From NCBI RefSeq assembly GCF_002160525.1, contig NZ_NFKT01000004.1, positions 62,001-126,000 of the forward strand: 64,000 nucleotides of DNA, written 5' to 3'. This stretch comes from Lachnoclostridium sp. An169 (GTDB lineage Bacteria > Bacillota > Clostridia > Lachnospirales > Lachnospiraceae). How positions within the stretch are numbered: the stretch's first letter is position 1; each line of letters starts with the position of its first letter. The notes under the pieces are model-generated. The model did not search any database and had not been told where the DNA came from. It saw only the letters and a list, made by a program, of their open reading frames with translations. This document shows positions 25,720 to 34,567 of this stretch, one piece after another. The position numbers and the translations under genes were made by a program.

Positions 25720-26739
25720 TCACAGCGTTTTCAAAAATTCCCGGATCTGTTCCGGGGTAAGCATAGAATAAACGCTGTGCTGAAATGAAGCAGCTATTTC
25801 AAGTTCACCATAGCTGCTTGATTCAAAATCATACGCTCCGGCAAAAGCATCAGCGATCCGGTCCAGGAGGCATTCTTCTTTCAGCTTTTCTTTTAACATC
25901 ATACAGCAGGCATGGATGTTGTTGTAATAGCGCTGGTAGTCGGGATGAAATTCGGTCATCCAGTGGCTTGCGCTGTAGGCAAATGTGGTGGAAGGACGGA
26001 TGACCGGGCAGTACAGAAGCTTCCACTGTTCCTGCTGGACGGGATCTGAGCAGAAGCGTTCCAGAGACTGTTCCATTTCTTCCACAAATCTGGAATAGCC
26101 GCAGGGTTCCAGTGCGATAATCTCTCTGGCGCGGATAAACTGTGTTACGCTTGCCTCATCCAGCTGTTCCGGAGGAAGAAACTGGAGATAACGCGCCATT
26201 GCTTTCAGGTCAGTGTGGATGTGCGCCGCGGTATCCTGCATAATCTTCTGCCAGAGAAACTGGCGGTAGTCTGTCATGGGGCCGTCCAGATATGCCTGCC
26301 ACAGATAACGCGCGATCAGACGGGCATCCCGGGATTCAAACTGCGGCTGGCAGCGGGAAAGATCGGGCTGGAATCTGGCGGAGGAAAGCCGGTCCGCAAT
26401 TTCACTTAATGAGCGGCAGACCGGAAGATCCGCAGTGATCCGGTCCAGTTCTTCCATAACCGTCTCTGCCGAAAGAAGTTCTGTCTGAAGCCGGTTCAGC
26501 CGTTTGTGCAGATAATAGGGAGCTGTGCGGGGGTTTGTAAGGATGGCGCGGATATCCGCAAGTGGAACCCCGCATTCTCTCAGACACCGGATGATATTCA
26601 GACGTGTGATGTCCTCTTCTGAAAAAATATGATAGCCGTTGTCGGGATTGACCGGAGGGGAGAGCAGTTGGCGGCTGATATAGAAATAGATAGTTCGTTT
26701 CTGGAGTCCGGTTTTTCTGACAGCATCACGGATAGTCAT
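25720..26739 (-). CDS. MerR-family regulator of the reductase fusion
   Basis: 339 residues. The N-terminal MerR HTH (RKTGLQKRTIYFYISRQLLSPPV..NGYHIFSEEDITRLNIIRCLRECGVPLADI) is joined to a long alpha-helical C-terminal region of about 220 residues with no domain I recognise. GGAGGG lies before the ATG. It is divergent from the large reductase fusion, whose promoter has a 19-bp spacer, so it is the likely activator of that gene. The unusual effector region suggests a specific ligand, perhaps a substrate of the fusion enzyme. Confidence 0.87.
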   Translation of the reverse strand: MTIRDAVRKTGLQKRTIYFYISRQLLSPPVNPDNGYHIFSEEDITRLNIIRCLRECGVPLADIRAILTNPRTAPYYLHKRLNRLQTELLSAETVMEELDRITADLPVCRSLSEIADRLSSARFQPDLSRCQPQFESRDARLIARYLWQAYLDGPMTDYRQFLWQKIMQDTAAHIHTDLKAMARYLQFLPPEQLDEASVTQFIRAREIIALEPCGYSRFVEEMEQSLERFCSDPVQQEQWKLLYCPVIRPSTTFAYSASHWMTEFHPDYQRYYNNIHACCMMLKEKLKEECLLDRIADAFAGAYDFESSSYGELEIAASFQHSVYSMLTPEQIREFLKTL

Positions 26740-26900
26740 AGAAGGGGCCCTCCTTTTTTTCTAAGTGTTCACCTGGTGTAGGCTTTTTTTTATTATAAAC
26801 AGTCCTGTTAAAAAAATCCATAGGGAAATGTGGACTGAAGACAAAAATATCTATCAGAATTTCACAAAAACAGGCGGTCAAAATTGTGTATTATTTGTTT

Positions 26901-26931
26901 TTGACTGTCCATCGGATGTATTATGTATAGT
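26901..26931 (+). promoter_or_regulatory. MerR-type promoter of the reductase fusion
   Basis: TTGACT (26901-26906), 19 bp, TATAGT (26926-26931). A small palindrome, CATC-G-GATG (26910-26918), lies almost at the centre of the spacer. The same architecture precedes the DapB-like gene. The promoter overlaps the upstream extension of the reading frame, so translation must start downstream. Confidence 0.7.
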
Positions 26932-26994
26932 AATGACAAGGGCAGTTTTAACGGTTTTCAAAAACTGCTGCAAGAAGAAAAGGAGGCAGGTTAC

Positions 26995-29900
26995 ATGTTT
27001 AAAAAACTATTCAGTCCGGTCAGGATCAGAGGGATGGAACTGAAAAACCGTGTGATTCTTCCGGCAATGGGAACGAAATTTTCAGGACGGGACAGTTATG
27101 TGACAAAAAAGCTGGTCAGTTATCATCTGGCAAGAGTAAAGGGCGGATGCGGCCTGAACATTGTCGAGGTATGTTCGGTACACACGCCCAGTGCGCCGAG
27201 AGGATTTCTTTCCATCAGTGAGGACAAATATATCCCCGGTTTAAAATCTCTGACGGATGCCATCCATGAAGCAGGAGGAAAAGCCGGTCTTCAGCTCTGG
27301 CAGGGAAGTCTTGCGGTAGGAATGGACCAGACGGCACAGATTCTCGTGGCATCGGACATGCCGATGGGGCCGGGGCTGACGCTGCCGGGTATGACAAAGG
27401 AGCAGATAAAAGAGGTGACGGAATGTTTCGGGAAAGCGGCGGAGCGCGCCGTGAAGGCAGGCTTTGACTGTGTGGAATTTCACTGCGCCCACAATTATCT
27501 TCCGCATTCCTTCCTGTCCGGAGGCATCAACCACAGGACGGACGAGTACGGAGGAAGTTTTGAAAACCGCAGCAGATTCCCGCTGGAGTGCATCCGCGCA
27601 ATCCGCGGGAATATGCCGGACGATATGCCGCTGTTTATGAGGATCGACGCCCACGACGACTATCTGGAAGGAGGACTTACAATCGAGGAAGTAATCCGCT
27701 TCTGCACAATGGCAAAAGAAGCAGGGGTGGATGTGCTCGATATTTCCAGGGGGAATATCCTGACAGCCGGACTGAAGTATGAAGTGCCGCCGGTTGATAT
27801 TCCGAGAGCGTTCAACATTGAGAATGCAGCGCGTATCCGGAAAGAGACAGGCATGCTTACCGTCGGGGTCGGGCGTATTAATACGCCGGAACTGGCAGAG
27901 AAAATCCTGGAGGAAGACAAGGTGGATCTGGTTGTGATCGGAAGGGCGCAGCTTGCGGACCCGGATTTCTGTGTGAAAGCGCAGAACGGGGACACAGAGG
28001 ATATTGATTACTGCGTGGGATGCAACCAGGGATGCTATGACGGATTTGAAAATGTGGACTCGCCATGTATCACCTGTCTGCGGAATCCGGCACTTGGCAG
28101 GGAAGAAGAATGTGTTCTTACCCCGGCGGCAAAACCGGAGACGGTTCTCGTCGCAGGCGGCGGCATCGGAGGCCTGGAAGCGGCGATTATCCTGAAAAAA
28201 AGGGGACATAACCCGATTCTGTGCGAAGCTTCCGCTGTCCTGGGCGGCCAGTTCCTGACAGCAGGGGAGGCCCCGAGAAAAGCGGAGATGAAGCAGGCGG
28301 TTCAGAAGATGGCTGATAAGGCAAAGCGTTTGGGCGTTGACATCCGGATGAATACCGAAGTTACTCCGGACCTGATCCGTGAAATTCATCCCCATACCGT
28401 AATCAGCGCTATTGGAGCGGTGCCTGTGATTCCGTCTGTCCCGGGAATAGATAAGGCGTTTGTCGTGAATTCCCACGATGTGCTGGACGGAAGGGTTCCG
28501 GTAAGCGGAACGGCGGTTGTAATCGGCGGCGGAATGGTAGGAATGGAGACAGCGGAATATCTCGCGGAAAAAGGCGTAAAGGTAACAGTTCTTGAGATGA
28601 TGAAAGACTTCTGCGCCGATATGGGGAGCACACGGAAGATCTGTGTGACAGAGAGTATCTATGGAGCGGGCATCCGGCCGGAGACAGAAGTGAAGGTTAC
28701 AGAGATCGCCGACGGAAAAGTGATCGGAGATAAGGACGGAAACAGGGTGGAGTATCCCTGCGATTATGCTGTTGTGGCGGTCGGGGCAGTGAAACGCGAC
28801 AGTTCCGCCCTGAGAGAGATCTGTTATGATCTGGGGATCGGTTATTATGAGATCGGCGACGCGGCGATGGCGAGAAGAGCGATAAACGCCACAAGGGAAG
28901 CCTTTGACGCGGCTTTGAATTTTGACAGGGAAGAGGAGCACAATTACGCGAAGAAGCCGAAGAAGGTCGTATTTCTGACCGGAGCGACCGGAATTATGGG
29001 ACAGGAGACGATGAAACAGCTTCTTTCCAGGAACAACCGGTTCCAGGTCAGGATTCTGGCAAGACCGTCGGAAAAGAACCGGACGCTTCTTAAAAAGTAT
29101 ATGTGCCCGTCCCTGGAAATTATCTGGGGGGATATGGCGGACTATGAGACTATCAAAAAAGGCGTGGACGGAGCGGACTATGTTCTTCATATCGGGGCCA
29201 TGGTATCTCCCGCCGCGGATAAATACCCGGAGAAAACTCTGTACACAAATATAGGATCTACGCTGAATATTATCAAAGCCATCAAAGAACAGCCGGACCC
29301 GGATAAAGTACATTTCGCCTATGTGGGAACCGTAGCCATGACGGGAAGCAGACTGGAACCGGTTCAGTTCGGACGGGTGGGAGATCCGATGAATCCGTCC
29401 ATTCATGATTATTACGCAGTGTCGAAAGTATTTTCCGAGGCGGCAGTGTTTGACAGCGGTTTAAAATACTGGGTGTCTATCCGCCAGACCGGACAGCATC
29501 CGAGTGCGGAAGGGGCAGGCGAGGAGCCGATCATTTTCCACCAGCCGGCAAATAACGTGCTGGAGTGGAGCACATCTGTCGATTCCGGTATCTGTATGGC
29601 AAATCTGTGCGAGGACTGGGTTGATGAGAGCTTCTGGAGAAAGGCATACAATTTAAGCTCGGGCAGAGATTACCGTATGGCGACCTGGGAACTGGCAGGA
29701 CTTTCCCTGGAGCCTATGGGAATCCGGTATGAGGACATCTATGATCCTCATGATGTGGCACGGTTTAACTTCCATGGCCAGTACTACACAGATTCTGACA
29801 AACTGGAAGAGCAGCTTCATTTCCGTCAGATTCCGGCAGATATTTACTGGGGATCTGTAAAACAGGAGATGGAACGGATGATGGCGAATCCGCTGATTGC

Positions 29901-30459
29901 GTCTATGATGCCTGACGCCGCGGCGATGCGGGCCCACAATAAAGAGATCGCGGCAAAACCAATGGGACCGGACTGGATGGAAGAAAATAATGAAACAGAC
30001 TGGATACAGGCGTTCTTCGGCTCCCTGGAAGCAAAGAAAAACGCGAAGCCTTTCGAACTGCACCATCCGGCGGAAGAGCCGGCCGTATGTCTTGACCACG
30101 GGTACGATGAGGAAAAGGGAATAGAGAATCTTGATCCTGAGGATCTCAGGAAGGCGGCAGAGTTCCGCGGCGGAGAATATCTCGAGGAAACGGTGAAAGA
30201 TATTTATACGCCGGCAAGATGGCGCTGCGCATCGGGACATGAATTTATGATGTCGGTGAATGCTGTACTGCAGGGAGGTCACTGGTGTCCGGAATGTATG
30301 AAGAATTCCTGGGCTTATCCGAAGATTGCGCGGGAGAATCCGTTCTACGCCCAGGTCTGGAACTCGCAGCACAGCCCGGACGAGACGTATGAGATTCCGA
30401 TGCGTTACAGTGCATTTGAGATTGCAGAGGAGTTAAAGAAAAAACTGGAACTTGAATAG
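26995..30459 (+). CDS. fusion: OYE/2-enoate reductase - extended SDR - zinc ribbon
   Basis: 1154 residues in three parts. Residues 1-650 are an FMN old-yellow-enzyme barrel, a Cys340-x2-Cys343-x3-Cys347-x13-Cys361 iron-sulfur site, and FAD/NAD folds (GGGIGG at 388-393, GGGMVG at 511-516), as in 2,4-dienoyl-CoA and 2-enoate reductases and the bile-acid enzymes BaiCD/BaiH. Residues about 655-960 are an extended SDR/epimerase (GATGIMG at 663-669, active-site YAVSK at 807-811). Residues about 1075-1105 form a zinc-ribbon-like segment (Cys1078, His1082, Cys1098, Cys1101). The ATG at 26995 follows AAAGGAGG. It probably reduces an alpha,beta-unsaturated ring system and oxidises or reduces a neighbouring alcohol/ketone; the substrate is unknown, but adjacent rhamnosidases suggest a plant aglycone. 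Confidence 0.85.
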   Translation: MFKKLFSPVRIRGMELKNRVILPAMGTKFSGRDSYVTKKLVSYHLARVKGGCGLNIVEVCSVHTPSAPRGFLSISEDKYIPGLKSLTDAIHEAGGKAGLQLWQGSLAVGMDQTAQILVASDMPMGPGLTLPGMTKEQIKEVTECFGKAAERAVKAGFDCVEFHCAHNYLPHSFLSGGINHRTDEYGGSFENRSRFPLECIRAIRGNMPDDMPLFMRIDAHDDYLEGGLTIEEVIRFCTMAKEAGVDVLDISRGNILTAGLKYEVPPVDIPRAFNIENAARIRKETGMLTVGVGRINTPELAEKILEEDKVDLVVIGRAQLADPDFCVKAQNGDTEDIDYCVGCNQGCYDGFENVDSPCITCLRNPALGREEECVLTPAAKPETVLVAGGGIGGLEAAIILKKRGHNPILCEASAVLGGQFLTAGEAPRKAEMKQAVQKMADKAKRLGVDIRMNTEVTPDLIREIHPHTVISAIGAVPVIPSVPGIDKAFVVNSHDVLDGRVPVSGTAVVIGGGMVGMETAEYLAEKGVKVTVLEMMKDFCADMGSTRKICVTESIYGAGIRPETEVKVTEIADGKVIGDKDGNRVEYPCDYAVVAVGAVKRDSSALREICYDLGIGYYEIGDAAMARRAINATREAFDAALNFDREEEHNYAKKPKKVVFLTGATGIMGQETMKQLLSRNNRFQVRILARPSEKNRTLLKKYMCPSLEIIWGDMADYETIKKGVDGADYVLHIGAMVSPAADKYPEKTLYTNIGSTLNIIKAIKEQPDPDKVHFAYVGTVAMTGSRLEPVQFGRVGDPMNPSIHDYYAVSKVFSEAAVFDSGLKYWVSIRQTGQHPSAEGAGEEPIIFHQPANNVLEWSTSVDSGICMANLCEDWVDESFWRKAYNLSSGRDYRMATWELAGLSLEPMGIRYEDIYDPHDVARFNFHGQYYTDSDKLEEQLHFRQIPADIYWGSVKQEMERMMANPLIASMMPDAAAMRAHNKEIAAKPMGPDWMEENNETDWIQAFFGSLEAKKNAKPFELHHPAEEPAVCLDHGYDEEKGIENLDPEDLRKAAEFRGGEYLEETVKDIYTPARWRCASGHEFMMSVNAVLQGGHWCPECMKNSWAYPKIARENPFYAQVWNSQHSPDETYEIPMRYSAFEIAEELKKKLELE

Positions 30460-30469
30460 AAAAAGGCAG

Positions 30470-30500
30470 TCAGGACTCCGCTTTCCGGAGTCCTTCTTTC
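30470..30500. terminator. bidirectional terminator between the fusion and araC-type genes
   Basis: AGGACTCCG and CGGAGTCCT form the stem, with a T-rich tract after it and A-rich sequence before it. It overlaps the last codons of the minus-strand regulator. Confidence 0.8.
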
Positions 30501-31735
30501 TGAGCTTCTCTTCTGTACTGAAGCGGCGTGACGCCGTATTTATGTTTAAATGCAGTCTGGAAATGGCTCTGGCTTGAAAAACACAGGCAGCTGCTGATGG
30601 AACTGACCGGGCGGTCCGTATAGCGGAGCAGCTGTCTGGCCTCTTCCATCTTGCAGCGCGTGATAAAGTCTCCGATGGAGAACCCCAGTTCATTTTTAAA
30701 GTAAGAGGAAAGGTAGCTGCGGCTGAAGCCCATGTATCTGGCCACATCGGAAACGGTGATATGGCTTGCCGTATTCTTCTGGATATAGCGGACCGCCTTC
30801 ATAATGATGCTGTCGGATGTGACCGGAGTCTGGACTTCCTGAACCCGCCGGGCAAACGTGTATACGATTTTCCCCATCAGTTCGTTGAGCGCATCCGGGT
30901 CGGAGATCTGCTCGGCGGTCTGAATAAAGGTATCCGAGAGCTGGAATGCCGTATCGGAATCAAGCCCCCCTTCGATGGCGGCGCGGGTGGACAGAGTCGT
31001 TGTAATGATGATGTTGTTCTTAAGCTGGCGCAGGGAAGTGGGACCGGTAATTCCGGCATGCAGACCGGATTCATTGATCATGATATCCTGAAAGCTGTCC
31101 GGTCTCCCGGTACGCACCAGTTCCATGAGCACCGTTTCCAGTTCGTGTGAGTTATTGTGCTCTTCGGCAGATTTCTGCTCATAAAGTTTCTCCGTACTCT
31201 GCGCTGTCACTGCGACATCGTCGCTTAAGACGGCAGGCAGCACATCTTTGACGGAACGTTTTTCCTGGTTGACACAGTAATTGATAAATACAAGCTTCTG
31301 CAGAAAAGAGTTCAGGGAAAACTGGGGAACCATCCGGAAAAAAGACCGGAGGGACGACTGCGCTTCCTGGCGTACGCCGTAATCGTCAAACAGGCGGTGC
31401 AGTTCAGATTCCGAATAGGGGGTCAGGTTCACGGGACCGAAGATAAGATAATAACAGCCGCAGAAGTCTGCTCCGGACAGACTGCGGCTGTTATCCTGCG
31501 CAGAAAGAGCAGCGCGGACACAGCCGAAATATACGCCGTAAGCGGTGGAAAGATAAGAGATGTGCTCCGGGCTGTCCAGAAGGCGGCCGGTATATTTTTC
31601 CGGGATCGGGAAAGATTCCATCCAGTCCGGACAGGCGGACAGAAGACATCCGTCCGCGTCCAGGAGGCAGCAGGGCACTCCGGAGTCCGGGTACAGCATT
31701 TCCAGAAAATCTATAATGTCTGAAACTTTATCCAT
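30470..31735 (-). CDS. AraC-family transcriptional regulator
   Basis: 421 residues. A long N-terminal sensor region (about 1-310, possibly PocR-like with Cys-containing segments such as GADFCGCYYLIFGPV) precedes a double-HTH AraC domain (about 315-410: ITVSDVARYMGFSRSYLSSYFKNELG ... SISSCLCFSSQSHFQTAFKHKYGVTPLQYR). It lies in the centre of the rhamnoside block and transcribes toward the fusion gene. Direct repeats before the GPH transporter gene are candidate binding sites. Likely effector: rhamnose or a rhamnoside, by context only. Confidence 0.9.
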   Translation of the reverse strand: MDKVSDIIDFLEMLYPDSGVPCCLLDADGCLLSACPDWMESFPIPEKYTGRLLDSPEHISYLSTAYGVYFGCVRAALSAQDNSRSLSGADFCGCYYLIFGPVNLTPYSESELHRLFDDYGVRQEAQSSLRSFFRMVPQFSLNSFLQKLVFINYCVNQEKRSVKDVLPAVLSDDVAVTAQSTEKLYEQKSAEEHNNSHELETVLMELVRTGRPDSFQDIMINESGLHAGITGPTSLRQLKNNIIITTTLSTRAAIEGGLDSDTAFQLSDTFIQTAEQISDPDALNELMGKIVYTFARRVQEVQTPVTSDSIIMKAVRYIQKNTASHITVSDVARYMGFSRSYLSSYFKNELGFSIGDFITRCKMEEARQLLRYTDRPVSSISSCLCFSSQSHFQTAFKHKYGVTPLQYRREAQKEGLRKAES

Positions 31736-31765
31736 AGAACAGAATCCCTCCCGCTATTATTTATA

Positions 31766-32611
31766 TTATTCTACCTTTACTTTGCTGTTGAATCTGTCCA
31801 GTGCAAGCGCCGCGGCGATGCCGGCAATGATGCACAGGGCGTTGACGACAGCGGTACCGGGGCTTAGGAATCCGGATACCGGGATAATCATAACGGTCGC
31901 TGCGATTACGATGCCGATAATGCCGTGAAAGGCAATCGAATAAAAATGGTCGAAAAGAGCGTTTACTGCTTTGGCAAGGCAGATGACCGTAACCAGTGCG
32001 CCGATTCCCGCAGGAATGAGAATGGCAAGGTCAAAGTGTCCGATGCCGTCCACGAATGGAGTATACAGTCCGAGCGGCATCAGAAGCGTGGAGAAACTCA
32101 TCCCGGGCGCGATCAGGGACAGGGCAAGACAGAAACCGCAGAACAGGTACCAGAAAAAGTTCGGCACAACTTCTACGGAAGTCATATCAAGCCCGATCAG
32201 CAGGGCGAAGATCACACAGGCACAGACTGCCAGGGAAATCCAGGAGCCTCTGCTTCTTCCCTGTTCTCCTGCCTCACGGAACAGAGACGGGAGCATCCCT
32301 GTGATCAGACCGATAAACACACATACAGACGGATCAGGGTATTTTTCCAGGAAAAACGCAAGAATATTGGCTACTCCGAGGAATCCAACTGCTGCCCCGG
32401 CAATGTAGGGGATCAGCATGGGAACGTGCGACCTGAAATTTTTAAAGGGGTTGGAAAGCAGCTCCATGACCGGTTTGTACACGCCGAAGATCACGCTGAG
32501 CACACCTCCTGATATGCCGGGCAGTACGGCGCCGAGACCGATCAGCGCCCCCTGAAGGAGGTGGAGTGCGATGATAAGAGGATTCTTGTTTTTGCGCTGT
32601 TTTTGATTCAT
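31766..32611 (-). CDS. DUF368 membrane protein (PopT-type undecaprenyl-phosphate translocase)
   Basis: 281 residues with about 8-9 membrane helices and both family repeats: GLGAVLPGISGGVLSVIFGVY near the N-terminus and LIAPGMSFSTLLMPLG near the middle. DUF368 proteins (PopT) are reported to recycle undecaprenyl phosphate across the membrane. The ATG at 32611 was chosen (AAAGGA 12 bases upstream); a GTG at 32650 would add 13 residues. It lies 30 bp upstream of the AraC gene on the same strand. Why a cell-wall lipid-carrier protein sits in a glycoside block is unclear. Confidence 0.85.
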   Translation of the reverse strand: MNQKQRKNKNPLIIALHLLQGALIGLGAVLPGISGGVLSVIFGVYKPVMELLSNPFKNFRSHVPMLIPYIAGAAVGFLGVANILAFFLEKYPDPSVCVFIGLITGMLPSLFREAGEQGRSRGSWISLAVCACVIFALLIGLDMTSVEVVPNFFWYLFCGFCLALSLIAPGMSFSTLLMPLGLYTPFVDGIGHFDLAILIPAGIGALVTVICLAKAVNALFDHFYSIAFHGIIGIVIAATVMIIPVSGFLSPGTAVVNALCIIAGIAAALALDRFNSKVKVE

Positions 32612-32701
32612 TAATTTTAATGTTCCTTTCTTGATCTGTTTATTTATCACATCTTTATATTTATATCATTTATTCTCCGGTTTGTGAAGTAAAAAAGAGA
32701 C

Positions 32702-32760
32702 AAAAGACAGAACAGAAATATAATTAAAAGACAGAACAAATATATAATATAAAAGACGAA
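32702..32760. repeat. direct repeats before the GPH transporter, candidate AraC sites
   Basis: AAAAGACAGAACA occurs at 32702-32714 and 32726-32738, and AAAAGACGAA at 32751-32760: spacing 24 and 25 bp, about two helical turns plus. A TATAAT (32743-32748) lies among them without a good -35, as expected for an activator-dependent promoter. AraC-family proteins typically bind spaced direct repeats. Confidence 0.5.
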
Positions 32761-32833
32761 TATGAAATACAAAATATGAGGTTTGAAATAGAATAAGCTC
32801 ATAAAACAAAAGGACAAAGAAAGGATGAGAAAA

Positions 32834-34231
32834 ATGGCAAAGAAACCACTTGGGAAAGACAAAGACGGAATCCAGAAGGTTATGCGCGCAGGCGATTATT
32901 TCGGCGACGCCCTTGGGCAGTTTTCCCTAAACGCGATCTCCGGACTGGTCGGACAGCTTACCTATTTCTATACGGATAAGGTCGGGCTGGCAGCGGGCGC
33001 CGTGGGAACGGCATTCCTGATTGTAAAAATTCTGGATGCGTTTACCGATCTGATTATGGGAAATATTGTAGACCACACTCCGGCAGGAAAGGAACGCTAC
33101 CGTCCGTGGCTGCTCAGGATGGCGGTCCCGGCGGCGGTCATGATCGTTCTGCTCTTTACGGTTCCCACGAGCATCAGTTCGACGGCACAGCTGGTATACA
33201 TGTTTGTTACGAACTTTCTGCTGACTGCAGTGATCTATACGGCAATCTGCATTCCCTACGGTTCCCTGATGGTTGTCCGTACGGCAAGCCAGCAGGAGAG
33301 GGGATATATGGGAACCTGGAGAGCGGGAGCCGGATATGTGGCAGGTATGATTATCGCAGTGGCGATCATTCCGATTACCAATATGCTCGGCGGCGACCAG
33401 ATGGCATGGATCAAATTCAGCGTGGTACTGGCGGTGCTTACCCTGATTTTCCTGCTGATCTGCTACAAGACCGGCAGAGAGACCAATCCCGCCGAAGAAG
33501 CGGGAACTGTACCGCCGGATGCGGAGGAAGCGATCCCCTTCTTCAAGGCGATCGTCAATCTCTTCCACAACAGATACTGGGTGATCGTTCTGGTGCTCGG
33601 ACTGGCTGCAAACATTACATACGGTCTTGCGAACTCAGCCGGAACCTATTATGCGAAATGGATCTATGGAAACGATAATCTGGTAGGCATCCAGGGAGCG
33701 GTCGGTCTGATTCCGACAGTCCTCGGATTTGCTCTTGTGGGACCGCTGACAAAATTCCTCGGTGTGACGAAGACGCTGCGGGTGTCTTTCTTTATAGGAA
33801 TGGCTGCGAATGTTCTGCGTCTTATTAATCCGTACGATTTTGTATACAATACCGTACTCGGATGTTTCAGTTCCTTTGCGAATATTCCGATGATGTGCCT
33901 GCTCGGCGTTCTGACGGCTATGGCGATCGACTACAATGAATATAAGTTCAGCAACCGGATGCTGGCGACATCCCAGAGTGCTTCCGGTTTCGGAAGCAAG
34001 GTCGGAAGCGGCCTGGGTACGTCCATGGTTGCGTGGTGCCTGGCGATCGCAGCGTACAATCCGGACGCGGCGACGGCTTCACCGGCGACCGTGCAGGCGA
34101 TCTTTACTTTTAATATCTATGTACCGCTTGCCCTGTTTGCGCTGATGTTCGTGCTCTCTATCCTGTTTGACCTGGAGAAGAGACTCCCGGCTATCCATGA
34201 GGAGATCGCAAAAAGGAAAAGCGCGAGATAA
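32834..34231 (+). CDS. GPH-family glycoside/cation symporter
   Basis: 465 residues with 12 predicted membrane helices. The N-terminal GDYFGDALGQFSLNAISGL and the DxxxDxxxGxxxDxT-like LDAFTDLIMGNIVDHTPAGKERYRPWLL segment are the MFS/GPH (MelB-like) signature with the cation-site aspartates. Such symporters import sugars and glycosides intact. The ATG at 32834 was preferred over 32825 because AAAGGA then has normal spacing. Together with cytoplasmic rhamnosidases this is the likely rhamnoside importer. Confidence 0.88.
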   Translation: MAKKPLGKDKDGIQKVMRAGDYFGDALGQFSLNAISGLVGQLTYFYTDKVGLAAGAVGTAFLIVKILDAFTDLIMGNIVDHTPAGKERYRPWLLRMAVPAAVMIVLLFTVPTSISSTAQLVYMFVTNFLLTAVIYTAICIPYGSLMVVRTASQQERGYMGTWRAGAGYVAGMIIAVAIIPITNMLGGDQMAWIKFSVVLAVLTLIFLLICYKTGRETNPAEEAGTVPPDAEEAIPFFKAIVNLFHNRYWVIVLVLGLAANITYGLANSAGTYYAKWIYGNDNLVGIQGAVGLIPTVLGFALVGPLTKFLGVTKTLRVSFFIGMAANVLRLINPYDFVYNTVLGCFSSFANIPMMCLLGVLTAMAIDYNEYKFSNRMLATSQSASGFGSKVGSGLGTSMVAWCLAIAAYNPDAATASPATVQAIFTFNIYVPLALFALMFVLSILFDLEKRLPAIHEEIAKRKSAR

Positions 34232-34567
34232 AGAATCAGGACCATAATACGAATGACAGGGAATGTCCTGTGCCTGGGCGGAGAGGACTCCATTCCGGCA
34301 CGAGACGTTTTTATAAGCAGGAACAGCGGAAAATTCCCGTATCCTGCGGAAGAAAAGCCGGAGGAATGTATGACGGAACATCAGGAGCAGACAGAAGAGC
34401 AGGAACTGCTGCTCTTTGCGCCGGATTGCGGACGGTGTCCAGGAGAACAGCCGGATCAGCGCCCCTCCGGGAAAATATGAAGCAGTTCTGAGGTTCCGGG
34501 ACACAGAAGAACTTAAAATCCGGAGCTGGACGATGTTTTCCGGCAGATGACAGGGAAGGAGGATAAA
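34232..34567. other. gap without a firm gene
   Basis: 336 bp between the GPH and esterase genes. One short frame, 34370-34480 (36 residues, beginning MTEHQEQTEEQELL), has GGAGGA four bases before its ATG, but nothing else supports it. No clear terminator or promoter was seen. Confidence 0.4.

Noticed and set aside
25437-25760. Possible 107-residue protein after the DapB-like gene
   Set aside because: It starts inside a terminator hairpin, lacks a ribosome site and has no recognisable features; it overlaps the end of the MerR gene on the other strand.
27241-29406. Long open frame (721 codons) on the minus strand opposite the reductase fusion
   Set aside because: It has no ribosome site, encodes a His/Arg/Cys-rich sequence without any family feature, and lies wholly inside a gene with clear domains; it is a codon-bias shadow.
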